Source: Neospora caninum Liverpool
Taxonomy: Eukaryota; Apicomplexa; Conoidasida; Eucoccidiorida; Sarcocystidae
Direction of reading: 5' to 3'
DNA length: 64,000 nt
Assembly (NCBI RefSeq): GCF_000208865.1
Contig: NC_018395.1
Coordinates: 62,001-126,000, forward strand
Made by a program: the position numbers and the translations under genes. Shown here in pieces: positions 34,401 through 44,079 of this stretch. The notes beneath the pieces are model-generated. The model saw only the letters and a list, made by a program, of their open reading frames with translations. It did not search any database and was not told where the DNA came from. Each line of letters starts with the position of its first letter. The stretch's first letter is position 1.

Positions 34401-37400
34401 GGGCAGAGGCGGTTGGTCTCCACTTTGAAAAGGAGCAATCGCGGCCGGAGTCGCGGCGAAGGAGGCGCTAGGGTGCGGGAAGAACTGCAGTTGCGATCGG
34501 GTTTCTGACTCTAAAGCAGGATTGCGAACAGCGACCGGGGAAGGCCAGTCACGCGCCAGGGGATTGTAATGGTTGGGAATAACAACCGGAGCCCTGATCT
34601 CGACGGAGTCTCCACAGCCCAGGCCTCCTGGCGCCCGAAGACCCGACAGCACAGCTTCTGGTTCTTCCGTCACTCTCTTCTCGATGGCTGTCTGAGGATG
34701 TGGGGAGAAAACAAGAGGCGCAGGGGACGTTTCGCCCGCGTACACGAGTCGCGGGCTAGAGATCGGCTGTCGATGGAAAGGCGAAGCGGAAAAGTGCTCG
34801 CCTGATCCTCCGCAAGGCCGACCAGAAGAAGCGAGAGGCAGAGACTGAGGGGGTGTCAGAGAAGCGGCGATACCCGATGCAGTGGCGGAGTGCGTCGGAA
34901 GTGGAAGCAGGAGATTTGGCGCATGCAGCAACACAGGCGCGCCCTCGCTTCCTTCTCGCGCCCTTTCAAGAGGACCAGAGAGAGCTCCCGAAGGATACAA
35001 GACAGGGTGCAAAGGCGCACCGGGGACTGGATGAACGTTGTGCGTGTCCTGGTGCGAGGCGAGAGGAGAAACAAAACTCGGCATGCCCGCGACTCCGGGG
35101 ACTGGACGCGTCGAAGCCACCGAGAGGGCAGGGTGCACGAGGCCCGCCGAGGATGCGGCCCGCAAGTGGCCAAGTGCCTGCGCGCCGACTAGGTCTGTCT
35201 CCTCTACCAGGACGTGAGGCGCGGAAAGATGGGAGGGGACACCGAGGAGCAGAGGAGACACCTGGAAAGAGCCTGAAGGGTGGAGAGGAGACGTGGGGCC
35301 CGTGGGAAGATTGCGAGAACGCGAGTCGGCTTTCAAGTGGGGAGGAGGCGGCAAGGCCGCACCGGCCGTCCCTCCAAGATTGGAGCCCGCGGCCACAGGA
35401 GAGATATACGCCACTCCTGAGACACCTTGGGCGGCGACGGGGAGGGTCAGGGAATTCGCTCGCAACGCACTCTGGGCTCCTGCACTGTCGGGCGCGCGCT
35501 TGCCGTCTTCTGGCTTCGCGACCCAAGACACACATCCCCCCACCGTTCGCTTCGGCAGGGTGTCTCCTGTCTCCTGGGCCTCGACGGCAGCCGCAGTGGC
35601 GCACGGCCCGCCCTGCTGGCAGGGACATGTGGGGACAGTGCAGCAGAGAACGCGGCGGCGAACGATGAGGGGCGGGTACGGGAGGCTGTCGAGAGGGAAT
35701 CGCGGGACACGGTGCAAACCGTCGGGGCCTTCTTTCATGCAAAAGAGATTGATGCGGAAGAGCCGCGAGGTTCCGCGGACAACCAGACGCGCGACCAGCG
35801 CGTGGAAATCCGCAAAAGTCGCTACAGAACGCCCAGGCTTTCCGAGCGCCGCAAGAGCCGCACGCAGCGAGGTCGGGCACGCTGCGACGCCGCCTTGTGT
35901 CACCGCGGGGGTATGGAGAAGCGCGTGCCTGAAGCCTGTCCAGTTCCACTCGCGCCAGTGCACGAGTTTCGTTTTTCCTTCCTGGTCTAGGTTTGGCCCT
36001 TCTCGCACGCCCGCGCCGAGAGGTGCACGAGCATTCGGGAGGTCAGAGAAGAAGAGGAAAATGAGGCGAAGCCGCAGCAGACCCGCAGCGCTCTGCAGGC
36101 TGTGGGGAATGTCTCCGTCGATCAGCGCAACGAGCCGCGTGAAGCGAACAAGGTCGACGAAACCTTCCTCGCCAGCAATGACTCTCGCTAAGCGCCCAGC
36201 GTCCAGATGGAGCTCGGCAGTAGGTCTCGGCGAGGAAGAAGCGAGGCGCGGCTCGACCCCGTGCGGGTACGGGTCGTTCTGGAGAGGTGCGTAAGTCATC
36301 CAGAAATCTGCGATTTCCTTCCCACTAATGAGATCCTCGTCCTCTGCCGCCGGCGACGGAACAGGCTCGCCATGTGGAGCCAGGAGCTGGCGGAGCTCGA
36401 CCATTCGCCGGAAGATCGCCGCGACGTAGTCCAGGAGCGCGTTGCTGTATTTAGCCTCCTTCCACAGCTGAGCAGTCTCCTCCTCAGTCATAAACAGGGC
36501 GCCCGAGCTGTCCGCGCAGGCGCCCCAAACGCAGGCGTCGCTCTGGCCCGAGCCGGAAGAACTCGGGGAGACAGCCGAAAGGGGACTCGCCACAGCGCCG
36601 TGTTGCCTCGCGTCTTTTAAAGGAGATTGCGGCGCGGCGGGGAATATCTCTGGGGCTCCAGGAGAAGGCCGCGAGGCGTACGAGGCAGGAGACGGCAGCA
36701 CAATTTGAGGGCAGAAGGGTTTCGTGTCGAGGCCATAAGGCAAACAAGAAGACGACGGAGATGGAAGAAGACGAGGCAGAAGAGAGACAGAAGCAGAGGC
36801 TCTGACAGTCTGGCTATCTTGACATAATCCGGGGTGCGACATGCTGGTCCACGAGCCCACGGCACACGGCAGAGGTCGGTGCTGGGCTGGAGAGACACTT
36901 GTAGGCGCATGCAGAGGGAGACACCCTCGCTGTCGAGGAACCGGACTTTGAGTGGCTGCTCGGTTCGCTTCATTCCCTGGCTGTGAAGGGTCGTCGCCGA
37001 GGCCCGCAGACACCGCAGGCCTTGAAGGAGCGGCCGAGAGCTGCGGGGCCACAAACCCCACCGCGAGTCGCAGTTCGCGCTCCACGTTTTGCAGAGACAC
37101 ATCCCCGCAAGAAAGGCGATCTTTGCTGAAGCAGGTGACCTTTCCCAACTCCCGTCGCTCCAGGCTCTGTGCCTGGTCCTCGAAAAGCGAATCGGACTTT
37201 GCATGCGTCTGCTCGAGCCCTCCAAACCGTTGTTCCGAGCCTTCGACACTCGCCCTTTGAGGACCCGAGAGCACATCGATAATGTCTTGGACGTCCTCGA
37301 GGAAAAGCGAGGTCGCTTCTCTCAACTGATTCTTTTCGAACCCCCCAGCGCCGCCTTCCACCGCAGATCTGTCGCTCTCTTCGGCTGAGTTCTCTTGGGC

Positions 37401-39194
37401 GTCAAACCGCCCCAAACTCTGCTTGAACGCAATGGAAAGCTCTGTCTCCGACTCTTCGCGCAGCGACATCGACAGGACATTCCGGCAGTTTACCCGATAG
37501 GGCGAGTGACCTTCCACTTCTCGTCTGCCGCGGGGCACAGAAACGTCTCGGGTGCGCGGCAAGGGGAGTCGGTCTGAGGTTTGTGAACCGAAGAAGCCAG
37601 GGACGGACTGTCTCCTTCTGCGTGCGCGGTGACCTCGGGCCTCAGCGGAGACTTCCTCGAGAGAGGGGGAGCTCTCGTCCCCATTGAGGCAGTTGAAGGC
37701 GTGTTGAACGAGGCTTTGAAGACGGCTTTCCTCCCCGTCCCTCGAGAGTGAGCGTGAGTCCTCGCCTCCTCGCTCTTCTACCTGCGCGTCTTCATCGCGT
37801 AGCTCTGCGGTGGCATCAGCCAAAAGCTGCGAGAAAGGGCCCTCTTGCCCGTGGCGCTCTTCACTATGTTCCTGGAGCGTCTTTCCGTCTCTGTTGCCCT
37901 CAAGAAGAAAAACTGGAAGTTCGCCCTTCTCGGCGGAAGTGCGTGGTTCTTCCTTGGCGGTTGTGCTTGCCCCCGTCGGGAGAGGCTGGAGAAGACTACC
38001 CTCGAAGGAGGCCAGGCGCGAGGCGCGCGTCAGTTTCTCCACCGGGCCTGTCCCGCGTCCCTCCCCACACAACACGGGCGAGGAAGAGCGTGAAGCGCGC
38101 CCAAGGTCTCCACAGCCCGCCGTCCCCTCTCTGTGTCCACCAGTCTCCTTTCGCAGGTGGCTGAGAAAGACAGCGGCGGTGTCCGAGGCATCGGAGACAG
38201 AAGATAACGAAGTGAGAGACTGCCGATTCGAGTCGTTGAAAGAAGGGAAGTGTCCAGGCTTGGCCGCCGAAACAGAAGTCAAAGAGCCCCGCGGAACTCC
38301 AGTCCGCCCAGCCGTCCCAGATGAACAGGATGAAACAACAGAACCTCGCAGAGAAGTAGGTGCGGAGTCGGGACCACGAGGAAACGAGCTTCCCGTCTCC
38401 GTCCCATCCCCCGGAACAGCGACGGGAGTGTAGATTTCGAAGTACTCGGGAGACCCAGCAGGCGCCGTCGCCGCGGTGACTCCACAAGCGGCAGGAGCCC
38501 CCTCTTGGGCGCGGCCCAGGCGAGGCTGCGGAGCTCGAGACGGAGACGGGGAAGACGCGGCACTGGCGGAGCTAGTGAGATTGGCAGTTCTGACCGGCTC
38601 TGCGGGATCTACCGGAATAAACGAAGACGATGGTGGCGAGATGAGACACGACACTGGCTCGGAGGACGGTGGTCCCATCTGAGAGGAGCGTGCAAGAGAC
38701 GCGAAGGACGGAGAGCGAAGCGGGGAGCTGGAGCGACTTCCGACAGGAGACGCGAAAGCGGGAGAGTTCTGACTTTCATTGTGCATCGCCTCCGACGCAA
38801 GAGCAGGCGACATCTCTTTCGCGGGTGAAAGGGTCGGCAGCAGAGTCTCTTTCGAGGCCTCCGGGGGGTAGGTCAACTCTGAAGCCGAAAGCTCTGCTTC
38901 CGAAAAGGATTCTGAAGCGGAAGAAGAGGCGGTCCTGTCAAAAATCTCCTCACGGGCGACGTGGGAATCCTCGGTAGCTATCCGTTCTGTAGTGTTTTCA
39001 GACACCCGAGAGGCTGCGACGACCGGGGGAAGTGTCTTCTCCGAATTCTCGTCGAACGCGCAGTTTTTCTCCAAGTCTGGGTTGCTTGGAGCGGCAGCCT
39101 GTGGAGGACATCCCTCAGGGTCTCGAAACGAGGACGCTGCCCCTCCGCCCGAGCTGTCGAGCGAAACGCTCGACTGTGAGCGCTCGTCCAGCAT
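28425..39194 (-). CDS. Giant unknown protein, single open frame of 3589 codons
   Basis: One uninterrupted frame on the minus strand. I chose the ATG at 39194-39192 (MLDERSQSS, G at -3); a longer frame to 39224 would need a TTG start. Most of the protein is Ser/Pro/Arg/Glu-rich low complexity. Two islands look globular. About 895-1200 is rich in aromatic and helical segments (LWKEAKYSNALLDYVAAIFRR, IADFWMTYAPL, FVDLVRFTRLVALIDGDIP) and ends with a cysteine cluster, CTVPTCPCQQGGPC. About 1960-2205 contains FEKFCILQRL, FAEAIFAPFLYTFCFLLE and VIAFVCCLHWLRERG. Two poly-alanine runs lie near 3231-3245 and 3295-3310. There is no signal peptide and no clear membrane segment. I recognise no family. 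Absence of stop codons over 10.7 kb is strong evidence of coding. Upstream and downstream exons cannot be excluded. Long plus-strand frames inside are shadows. Confidence 0.85.
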   Translation of the reverse strand: MLDERSQSSVSLDSSGGGAASSFRDPEGCPPQAAAPSNPDLEKNCAFDENSEKTLPPVVAASRVSENTTERIATEDSHVAREEIFDRTASSSASESFSEAELSASELTYPPEASKETLLPTLSPAKEMSPALASEAMHNESQNSPAFASPVGSRSSSPLRSPSFASLARSSQMGPPSSEPVSCLISPPSSSFIPVDPAEPVRTANLTSSASAASSPSPSRAPQPRLGRAQEGAPAACGVTAATAPAGSPEYFEIYTPVAVPGDGTETGSSFPRGPDSAPTSLRGSVVSSCSSGTAGRTGVPRGSLTSVSAAKPGHFPSFNDSNRQSLTSLSSVSDASDTAAVFLSHLRKETGGHREGTAGCGDLGRASRSSSPVLCGEGRGTGPVEKLTRASRLASFEGSLLQPLPTGASTTAKEEPRTSAEKGELPVFLLEGNRDGKTLQEHSEERHGQEGPFSQLLADATAELRDEDAQVEERGGEDSRSLSRDGEESRLQSLVQHAFNCLNGDESSPSLEEVSAEARGHRARRRRQSVPGFFGSQTSDRLPLPRTRDVSVPRGRREVEGHSPYRVNCRNVLSMSLREESETELSIAFKQSLGRFDAQENSAEESDRSAVEGGAGGFEKNQLREATSLFLEDVQDIIDVLSGPQRASVEGSEQRFGGLEQTHAKSDSLFEDQAQSLERRELGKVTCFSKDRLSCGDVSLQNVERELRLAVGFVAPQLSAAPSRPAVSAGLGDDPSQPGNEANRAATQSPVPRQRGCLPLHAPTSVSPAQHRPLPCAVGSWTSMSHPGLCQDSQTVRASASVSLLPRLLPSPSSSCLPYGLDTKPFCPQIVLPSPASYASRPSPGAPEIFPAAPQSPLKDARQHGAVASPLSAVSPSSSGSGQSDACVWGACADSSGALFMTEEETAQLWKEAKYSNALLDYVAAIFRRMVELRQLLAPHGEPVPSPAAEDEDLISGKEIADFWMTYAPLQNDPYPHGVEPRLASSSPRPTAELHLDAGRLARVIAGEEGFVDLVRFTRLVALIDGDIPHSLQSAAGLLRLRLIFLFFSDLPNARAPLGAGVREGPNLDQEGKTKLVHWREWNWTGFRHALLHTPAVTQGGVAACPTSLRAALAALGKPGRSVATFADFHALVARLVVRGTSRLFRINLFCMKEGPDGLHRVPRFPLDSLPYPPLIVRRRVLCCTVPTCPCQQGGPCATAAAVEAQETGDTLPKRTVGGCVSWVAKPEDGKRAPDSAGAQSALRANSLTLPVAAQGVSGVAYISPVAAGSNLGGTAGAALPPPPHLKADSRSRNLPTGPTSPLHPSGSFQVSPLLLGVPSHLSAPHVLVEETDLVGAQALGHLRAASSAGLVHPALSVASTRPVPGVAGMPSFVSPLASHQDTHNVHPVPGAPLHPVLYPSGALSGPLERAREGSEGAPVLLHAPNLLLPLPTHSATASGIAASLTPPQSLPLASSGRPCGGSGEHFSASPFHRQPISSPRLVYAGETSPAPLVFSPHPQTAIEKRVTEEPEAVLSGLRAPGGLGCGDSVEIRAPVVIPNHYNPLARDWPSPVAVRNPALESETRSQLQFFPHPSASFAATPAAIAPFQSGDQPPLPRGAPSGVSSLSPRPLGFAAVGEGATELRGFPARARVVAEVCYEARHKNLFDRVPLLGSDFANLPVLDVRQVGSDESEGLLRHARTHACLQEARGSLGAALCSERGRPWGREPRETHARSPPFAPLTAASSFTSSPLDADRVGNAQDRDGGPSPMPSGVGGLMIAARPVPTSTSPRPSSFLPPPLPQSRGNSERRRVPSLSRVPVPETEQRPSRSVSPDSERWLRRGTPAEERRSQSPHLSEAKAFNGIPGVSSGEPLGSDARRGSASACAEGGPLAPPCLASPEAHSPLHVHRPRALWMRDASRGRTEREAGRSLERPQIRPSEEAGDGRRPARSESSREKCHEAPPLASERTENASLGSLPANLSREELDGLQRGLRLASFEKFCILQRLSQAGGGPRETTLEGKAEETPDAAGDRLFVRYELGRVERDFAEAIFAPFLYTFCFLLEKRTGPQAASAPSLPAFPPQDGTAPVSPLGALRVLQDAFALLTKPDALSSPTSHASKDALDLAAEVARVLCPAPFRPGRVIAFVCCLHWLRERGRTLRRGAEGALQAPEEGLDDSYSLLPLLPFSLGDRLEASEVAHVVGPSIRAVMRQMEAGFDALLSGAREGEEAPARQEQRAPGLAEGGRCPATHEAHRELSEVGVAEPLNAKMRGKSAAWSRDEELERRMATRTTAGDSRGWSCLSFQSVSASHGEAGRTGTEDADQFSACQVPVAASDKTASLPGKATHASVLSCLSAIPACGSPAALRVQSAAFVPSSVVARPASAFCAPLGPFSAPGVSRRALPQRLQSAGEKDRDRGLGSSLSSAESLQEPRPRSRGGEPTFTSLTAQAAASAAEKVGRQVFRGEKERDVEEAEFGDERRGLALNRGENDEQAATRHASAGKGRRGLLPTPKPVLPDLGVLTAGGRGERGPLPHDAASRLSSASRSVSGSEGFASLSMHAPAHLLQDGSFSGAEGQTCGPTPEQSRPQGHASHFETLPEIRPSDRLPRSRRPTLVPPQRSPGAPSSSGVSCSRGFPSAPRSEASQGLSVQGFSPEEHGAPRYFTARLSSERSRPVTRGENNGEGSACMSDEATLPRRMHERPVAGARPSRSLLSDSLGSLVEDIVATPPLSYSGFTTPVAGCPEQAGLKSTGGAGVGHLPSLSSAPGRQASLLSPETEAQICRHAPSFVSPPTARAPEETGRASGVGESHPRTTPVGARQAFRQAAWAPSQASEAVSGPFSGVETRRELTEPQRSSLPLRRSPSLVFRTSPRAESGSAHHLPETKEETGKPQSLNPHWKAGTHDCKSRQGRDARAEEGGRTVEAEYSEISRCVSPLEELLMAERELFFSPAALLTDSAPETRGAVSQGEPSTWRHSGHREQERGKLARGGVSQSPPYSPSALSNSLAEFFIGPTRPSSLHAECSPALPPRPFSPPSCEVRLEARVNEGGNDACMPSLPPLQKLSQADLLDLDEDGEETAKDAEPADGPVEGLSTRLNASETRGAEPVNCSASPRLAAVPAEGSTTPSPLSTLSRYASVSSLPRSAADRLGSSSLPPHTAETARQAAVSGEAPAAAHLGCSRLHEQEGARVGAETSKPPQHFLGTRLDLETPKSGDIQGATAAIAHAAAVRAFKAAQENETAQCLEEGRMAVAAAAAAAAAGGTRHYQEETEGSLGRSRRRSSFLEDHFEGQGERREGNEAGRLGHVQETPSFWKKRGLAAAAAAAAEARAERRNQEKELISRDALVSHVGRPAWDLDRVSPDESSEEASTAGGSAHVSFRLGDRTCEGGEAPRVRLSQALENSAHACEEQDEDKADVRADTFQSQEVERENGPLAGSHRSREKPVSSVSPRAKEDGEDEEELSATGFAHSPRHAEMEVTGEREHTGQLSDLAGEPTDGETERRENAKVSRKDSDLWKGKGESVKLRSEVQRGGWEEGDKSCEPFGRHSRNLTVSTDDANEGEEPGCRPGGKDPLPVSLEGRELGHGRAECEKPASLGVPDPLADEQ

Positions 39195-42100
39195 CACAGA
39201 TAAAACGAATTGCCGCGATGGCAAAGAACTGAGAAATCAGAAAATCGAACGAGAATTGAGGAGAGCAGGATAGCTGGCTCCCTCGAAGGGTGACAGCTAA
39301 CGCGCAATTCGGCTCAGACGCTTGCTTGCGCGTGTTCGAGAACCCCTAACGTTGCTGCCCCCAGGAAGAACCTCGCCGCGGAAGTTGGGTGTGAACTTTG
39401 ATCTGGGGAAGACTTGCGACTGTGCTTTGCGCCAAAAATACGTTAGCCCGCAAAACAGTCACTGGCGCGGTTCCGGCGCCCTCTTTACAGGTTTTGCCTT
39501 GTGCCCTCCCCCCCCCCACCTCGCCAGTGGCGGTAGTGACCCAAAAAGAGATGCGAGTGGACCGCAACAGTTTCCAGAAGCATGCTGCGGCGAACAAGTT
39601 CACCTTCCGTTACTCGAAACGTGAGTGTGTCAAGTCACGAGAGTCCAGACGGAAAGTTCTGAGGGTCTCAAGAAGGCCAATCAACGAGAACTCCGCGTAT
39701 CGGTCGAAGACAGTGCGCTCGAGGATTCGGCGCCCGCGTGGTTTTTGACTAGAGACAAACGCAGGAGAGGCGGCCACCAGGCGGCCGATGCACAAAACGA
39801 AACCGGCCTGCTGGAGGACTCAATCGCGAAAACGTTCTACCCTGGAACACGGAAAACGAAAAAGGCGACCTTCTGCGGAGAAAAGTTCCTTTGCGTTGAC
39901 ACATGGAAAAAGGATCTTCACCGCGCGCGGCAGGCTCCCCTCCCTTCTAGGGCGCCCACCCTCCACACGTGCGCGCTACGGGTCATCACGCGAGCGAAGA
40001 CACGCAGCCAGGCATTTCGCGCAGGCTACAAGACAAAAAGACAGACTAGAAAACGTGGACGCTGCTTGTGAGCGGGAGCGGAGCAGTGGCGAGTTAGCGA
40101 TGGGCAGCTTGAAAAGGTGCCTTTAGAAGATTTTCTCTGGAAACCGCTGAGTTGTGTATTGGCTTACATGGCGCTGCTCCGTGGTATGGGCAGAGCCACC
40201 ACCCAATTTACATGCTTTCTGCGTTCTTGCTCAGGAAGGGCCGGGTGACGGTCACTCAAATGCGGTCTCTTGGGACGATATCCACTTGGCGCGACAGTTC
40301 CTCTCCTAAAATTGAGAGCATCGGCGAAAAGCCAGAGGCGCCCATTTAATGCGTGGCAGAGGAGAAGGCACGTGTAGCTGTACGTATCCATATCTCTTCA
40401 GGAGCTGTAGAGGCGTATTGGCGCTCGGCAGCGACGAGTCGTCTTTGCACGCAGAGCCACACGCATGGATCACTGGAACGGAAAACCAAGAACTGTCCAA
40501 CGCGCCTTTTATCGAGTGCGTTTCGGTCTCGCCGAAGACAGCTGTCATTCGCAGTCTCCGCAGGGAGGATACCCAGCTTAGAAGCTAGCGGAGTGGTGCC
40601 AAAATGCGCAACGCGTATGCTTCCACCTCTCCGGTGCAGTCGAAATCTCATTCTGACAATGAGAGATGCGGGTGGTACGTGTGTTGAAGAAATTGACTAC
40701 TTACTGGGCAGAAACTAGCTGTCTCCAGTTAAACACGACAGAAAGCATTGCTGGCGGTTTGATTATGGAGTAGTACTGTGCCGAATTTGTCATGCTGCTG
40801 TGAACGGTCCAGCACACCGTATTTGAATCCATAATTACGACTCGATTGTGTTAGTCGTCTCGGCATAAAGTCGATTTCCCGCCTGAATGGGGTTACGTGG
40901 AAATCAGAGGCCGCACAGCTGGTGCTGTGTCGGAGCTCCCCGCTGTGAGACAAGCGACCGGTTACTAGAAGAGGAGACAATCTGATAAGAGGATGACTTC
41001 TGTGTCAACCATCCATTCAAATACACTATTGTTGCGTCTCTGAACCTGCTGTACGTTCCATAAATGCACGACAATCACAGGACCCTAGCACTACCTTTAG
41101 TTGCTTATCTACTGCCACCAACCGCCATCAAACTGTCGATTTCTCCCACTCCTGTCCACTACATCAAGATCTTATCACGCCTTCTCTCCAGCAGCCCACC
41201 TCTAAGGTTATCTTGTGTGCAAATGGTAGAGTCTGGAAACACTCCCTTTCCGATGACCTGGCACGTGCCAACACTCCCCCGGATCACACTACGATGGTAC
41301 ATTGATTCCCAGGTCTCTCCGTGCCTGCAGCGGGAGCAGGCCGCTCCACGGAGTGGATATAAGTGCCCACACAAAAGTGTGTTCGCATCCGAGCGCCATC
41401 GGGTTTTTTGTAAAAGTGACATGTATGCTTTTGGTTCGTGTTAACGGAGCCAGAATGGGTGCAAGGTCGATTACGACGCTGCCTACGCACGTCTGAACAT
41501 ACATAAATCAGCCATTCATGTTGACATATCAATAGCTCCTTCACTTTCAGTTCGTGAGCAAGAGGTCGGTGCTCTGACTGTCGGGGAGCACCCACCGGCC
41601 GGTCATGTTGCTTGCATAGAACTCTCTGCTTTCAGTGCTCGAATGGACGAGTGACTATCACGTCTCAGCCTGTTGTATGATGTCGAGACAAGACAAAGCT
41701 GCGTAAAATCAGTGAACGCGCGGACAAACCTCATGTATGATTGGAAGAAGTATCTTCTTCGGGAGAGTTTTTCGGAACGACACACAACGTCCCTCACTGT
41801 CCCTCCAGCGTGGCGCAGTGTCAGGCGGAAGTTCTTGGTGCATGTGGAACCACATAGCCCTGTTCCACTCTCCAAACCACCGAATTGCTGTCTAGACCGT
41901 AGTTCTTCAGTAAAACACTTTTCAAGAGTGTCTCAGAAACGCGGTGCATACTGGGGTGGGGCAGTCAGGAAGTCGAAAAGGCGCAATTGTGCACAGGCTG
42001 CCGCTAAATAGAGGAGTAGAATTGTAGACCGCACGAGCCTTGTAGATTCACCTCTTCGTCAAGTCCAGAAAGACACATTAGTGAGACGCAAGGAGTCGAG

Positions 42101-42298
42101 ACAAGATTGCGAAGCTGTGTGCTTGAACGCTTTGGACTGAGTAATATGTTGAGTCGGCAGTTTGTGCAAGTGTCACGGTCGGCAGTAGCTCGAATGGGCT
42201 CTCGGACCTGTGGGCTGTGATTTCAGACTCGCAGCTGCCAAAGACAAGAGTGTAAGAGCGGAAATAGTTCGTAAGAGTTTTGTGTAGGTCTTTCGGAG
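39195..42298. other. Gene-poor stretch upstream of the giant gene and before paralogue C
   Basis: 39195-39600 should include the giant gene's promoter; a run of ten or more C lies near 39509. The rest has short frames only. No RNA gene or repeat is recognised. Confidence 0.5.
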
Positions 42299-42937
42299 AT
42301 GGCTGCTGCAGCGAGCTCATTCATCAGTTTCCTAATCATTTCAGGTGGCATGCTACTCTGGAATCCCGGACCCTGTGCGGGGGTTCCGCAAGGACTAGCA
42401 GATTACAGTGTTGTGATACCTGCCGACGGCCTTACCGCAGATGTGCGTTACGATTTTTGGCTGAAGGCTAATCAAACGTTTCAGATCGTCGACCGAACAG
42501 CCGATTTCAGTGCAATGGTCGAGCCCCCGACTTTTTCCACGGAAGCATATGCTTATGACAACCCCAACTGTGACCTCGGGCGTAAGGTCAGTTACAAGCA
42601 AGAATTTTCGTTCGCGAGACCTGACCATATTTTCTGGAGAAGAGACGTCGACAGGGACGAGCTGGATGGGAGAAAGTACACATTTACTACTCCACCTGAT
42701 GATGGTCTGGAAGATCGCGTTGTCGAGTTCTGCCTTGTGGTCAGTGGGCCGCGGACGCACACAGACGGGCACGATCCCAACATTGTCTTTAGACGCCGAC
42801 TCCAAGATCAAGAGTTCTTCTTTGCCAGCGAACATACCATCACGATTGTTCTCCACGCCGGCGCTCGGTCCAAGCTCTCAGGGATTCTCTGTGGAACCTT
42901 TGGCGTGGCCGCCCTTTCCTTGCTGTCGAATGCGTAA
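42299..42937 (+). CDS. Secreted GPI-anchor-type two-cysteine surface protein, paralogue C
   Basis: 212 residues, single exon, start GAGATGGCT. The signal peptide covers about residues 1-27 (hydrophobic 8-21, cleavage likely after CAG). The domain at 36-150 is homologous to paralogues A and B: YDFWL (51-55), QIVDRT (62-67), TEAYAYD (81-87), the first Cys at 91 in NCD, HIFW (110-113), YTFTTPP (127-133) and the second Cys at 145 in EFCLVV. The C-terminus has ITIVLHAGARSKLSG then a hydrophobic tail (ILCGTFGVAALSLL), fitting a GPI-attachment signal. The spacer between domain and anchor is much shorter than in B. It lies 19 kb from B, beyond eL28 and the giant gene, so the family is dispersed rather than strictly tandem. 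Confidence 0.75.
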   Translation: MAAAASSFISFLIISGGMLLWNPGPCAGVPQGLADYSVVIPADGLTADVRYDFWLKANQTFQIVDRTADFSAMVEPPTFSTEAYAYDNPNCDLGRKVSYKQEFSFARPDHIFWRRDVDRDELDGRKYTFTTPPDDGLEDRVVEFCLVVSGPRTHTDGHDPNIVFRRRLQDQEFFFASEHTITIVLHAGARSKLSGILCGTFGVAALSLLSNA

Positions 42938-44079
42938 CGGCACGGCGCTCATACAATATGGACAATGTTCTACGACAACAAAATTATTTTAGATACGTAG
43001 GAGGGCGGTGGTACGAAGGCTGTGAGCCTTTTCGCTATCCGCATTGCTTTAGAAAACGTGCTTGGTTGCCGACAGGCAGGGTGTAGACGTCTATCACCAA
43101 CTCCAAAAGTTGCTTGTGTGCCTCACCTTACCGTTCAGGTACTTTCTCCTGAGTATGTCCTGTCGAGGTCTTTGGGAGGAATCTGCAATGAAGGAAGAGG
43201 GCACATGGGTTCTGGTGGAGCATAAACGTGCTGCAGACTGGGGGATTCTCCCGTGGGATATTGTTGCCACGTTTCTTCGGCATCATTGAATCTAGCACCA
43301 GACGGCAGTCGTGCCGTATCACACTGCTTTAGTGTGCCATTTTCAGGTGTCTTTTTATAAGCATGGGTTTGATGCCCTTCGAGAGTTGTCGATTCTCTTT
43401 CGAATGACACACATCTAGTACGGCTACAGTAGCATTCGAGACGGAACTCAGGAACCGTGCGTGCTTTCAAACAGCTGTCAATGCAGGTACGGACGTTTTC
43501 TTTGGTATACGGTATGTAGGGCAGTCCGTAAAGTGCAAGCAGAACAAACGCGGTCTCACTTTGGTGTTCCTTCTATCTTGCAGATGCCACCGCTTGGGAC
43601 GCCACCCTCTGGTGCGAGATCCCCTAAGCGACACACACCATCGCCAGAGAGGGTAGACTGAGTCGCTCTCTAGATTCTGTTTGACTGGATGATAGAAAGT
43701 GACGAAGGAGTCTCTTATTCCTGGTCGTGCTTTGAACAAACTTCAGAGAACCACCTGAACGGAAACGTGTCTAGAGGGTGACATACAAGGGGTACGAAAA
43801 TGTAGCTACTGCAAAGTAAACAAACCTAGTGACCACTTTGACTCGTTCCATGCAAGTGTTCACCTGGTGAGCGACTCGTGAAAGCTGCTCGAACACGAAA
43901 CGGTGTAAACGCACGAACGCCAGACTGATTCCTGTGTAACGATGAGTGATTCTGGAGTTCGTTCGGTCCCCCTTCCGTAAACCAGCATCTACCTATGAGC
44001 CCCTTTTCCCTCTGGAAGCACCTCAGTTGCGCACCTTTTCATAATCGAACAAAAAAGAGGGCTCAGCATCTTCCTCATA
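42938..44079. other. Gene-free stretch downstream of paralogue C
   Basis: Short frames only; no repeat, RNA gene or coding segment supported. The first few hundred bases are probably 3' untranslated region of paralogue C. Confidence 0.5.

Noticed and set aside
28491..35949. Long plus-strand frames (e.g. 28491-29609, 32208-33392, 35293-36294) and other minus phases within the giant gene
   Set aside because: GC-rich, Ser/Arg-rich coding DNA leaves antisense frames open. The minus-strand frame is continuous over the whole region and has better composition.
39195..39224. Upstream extension of the giant protein to a TTG at 39224
   Set aside because: A non-ATG start is not needed: an ATG with G at -3 lies 30 bases downstream.
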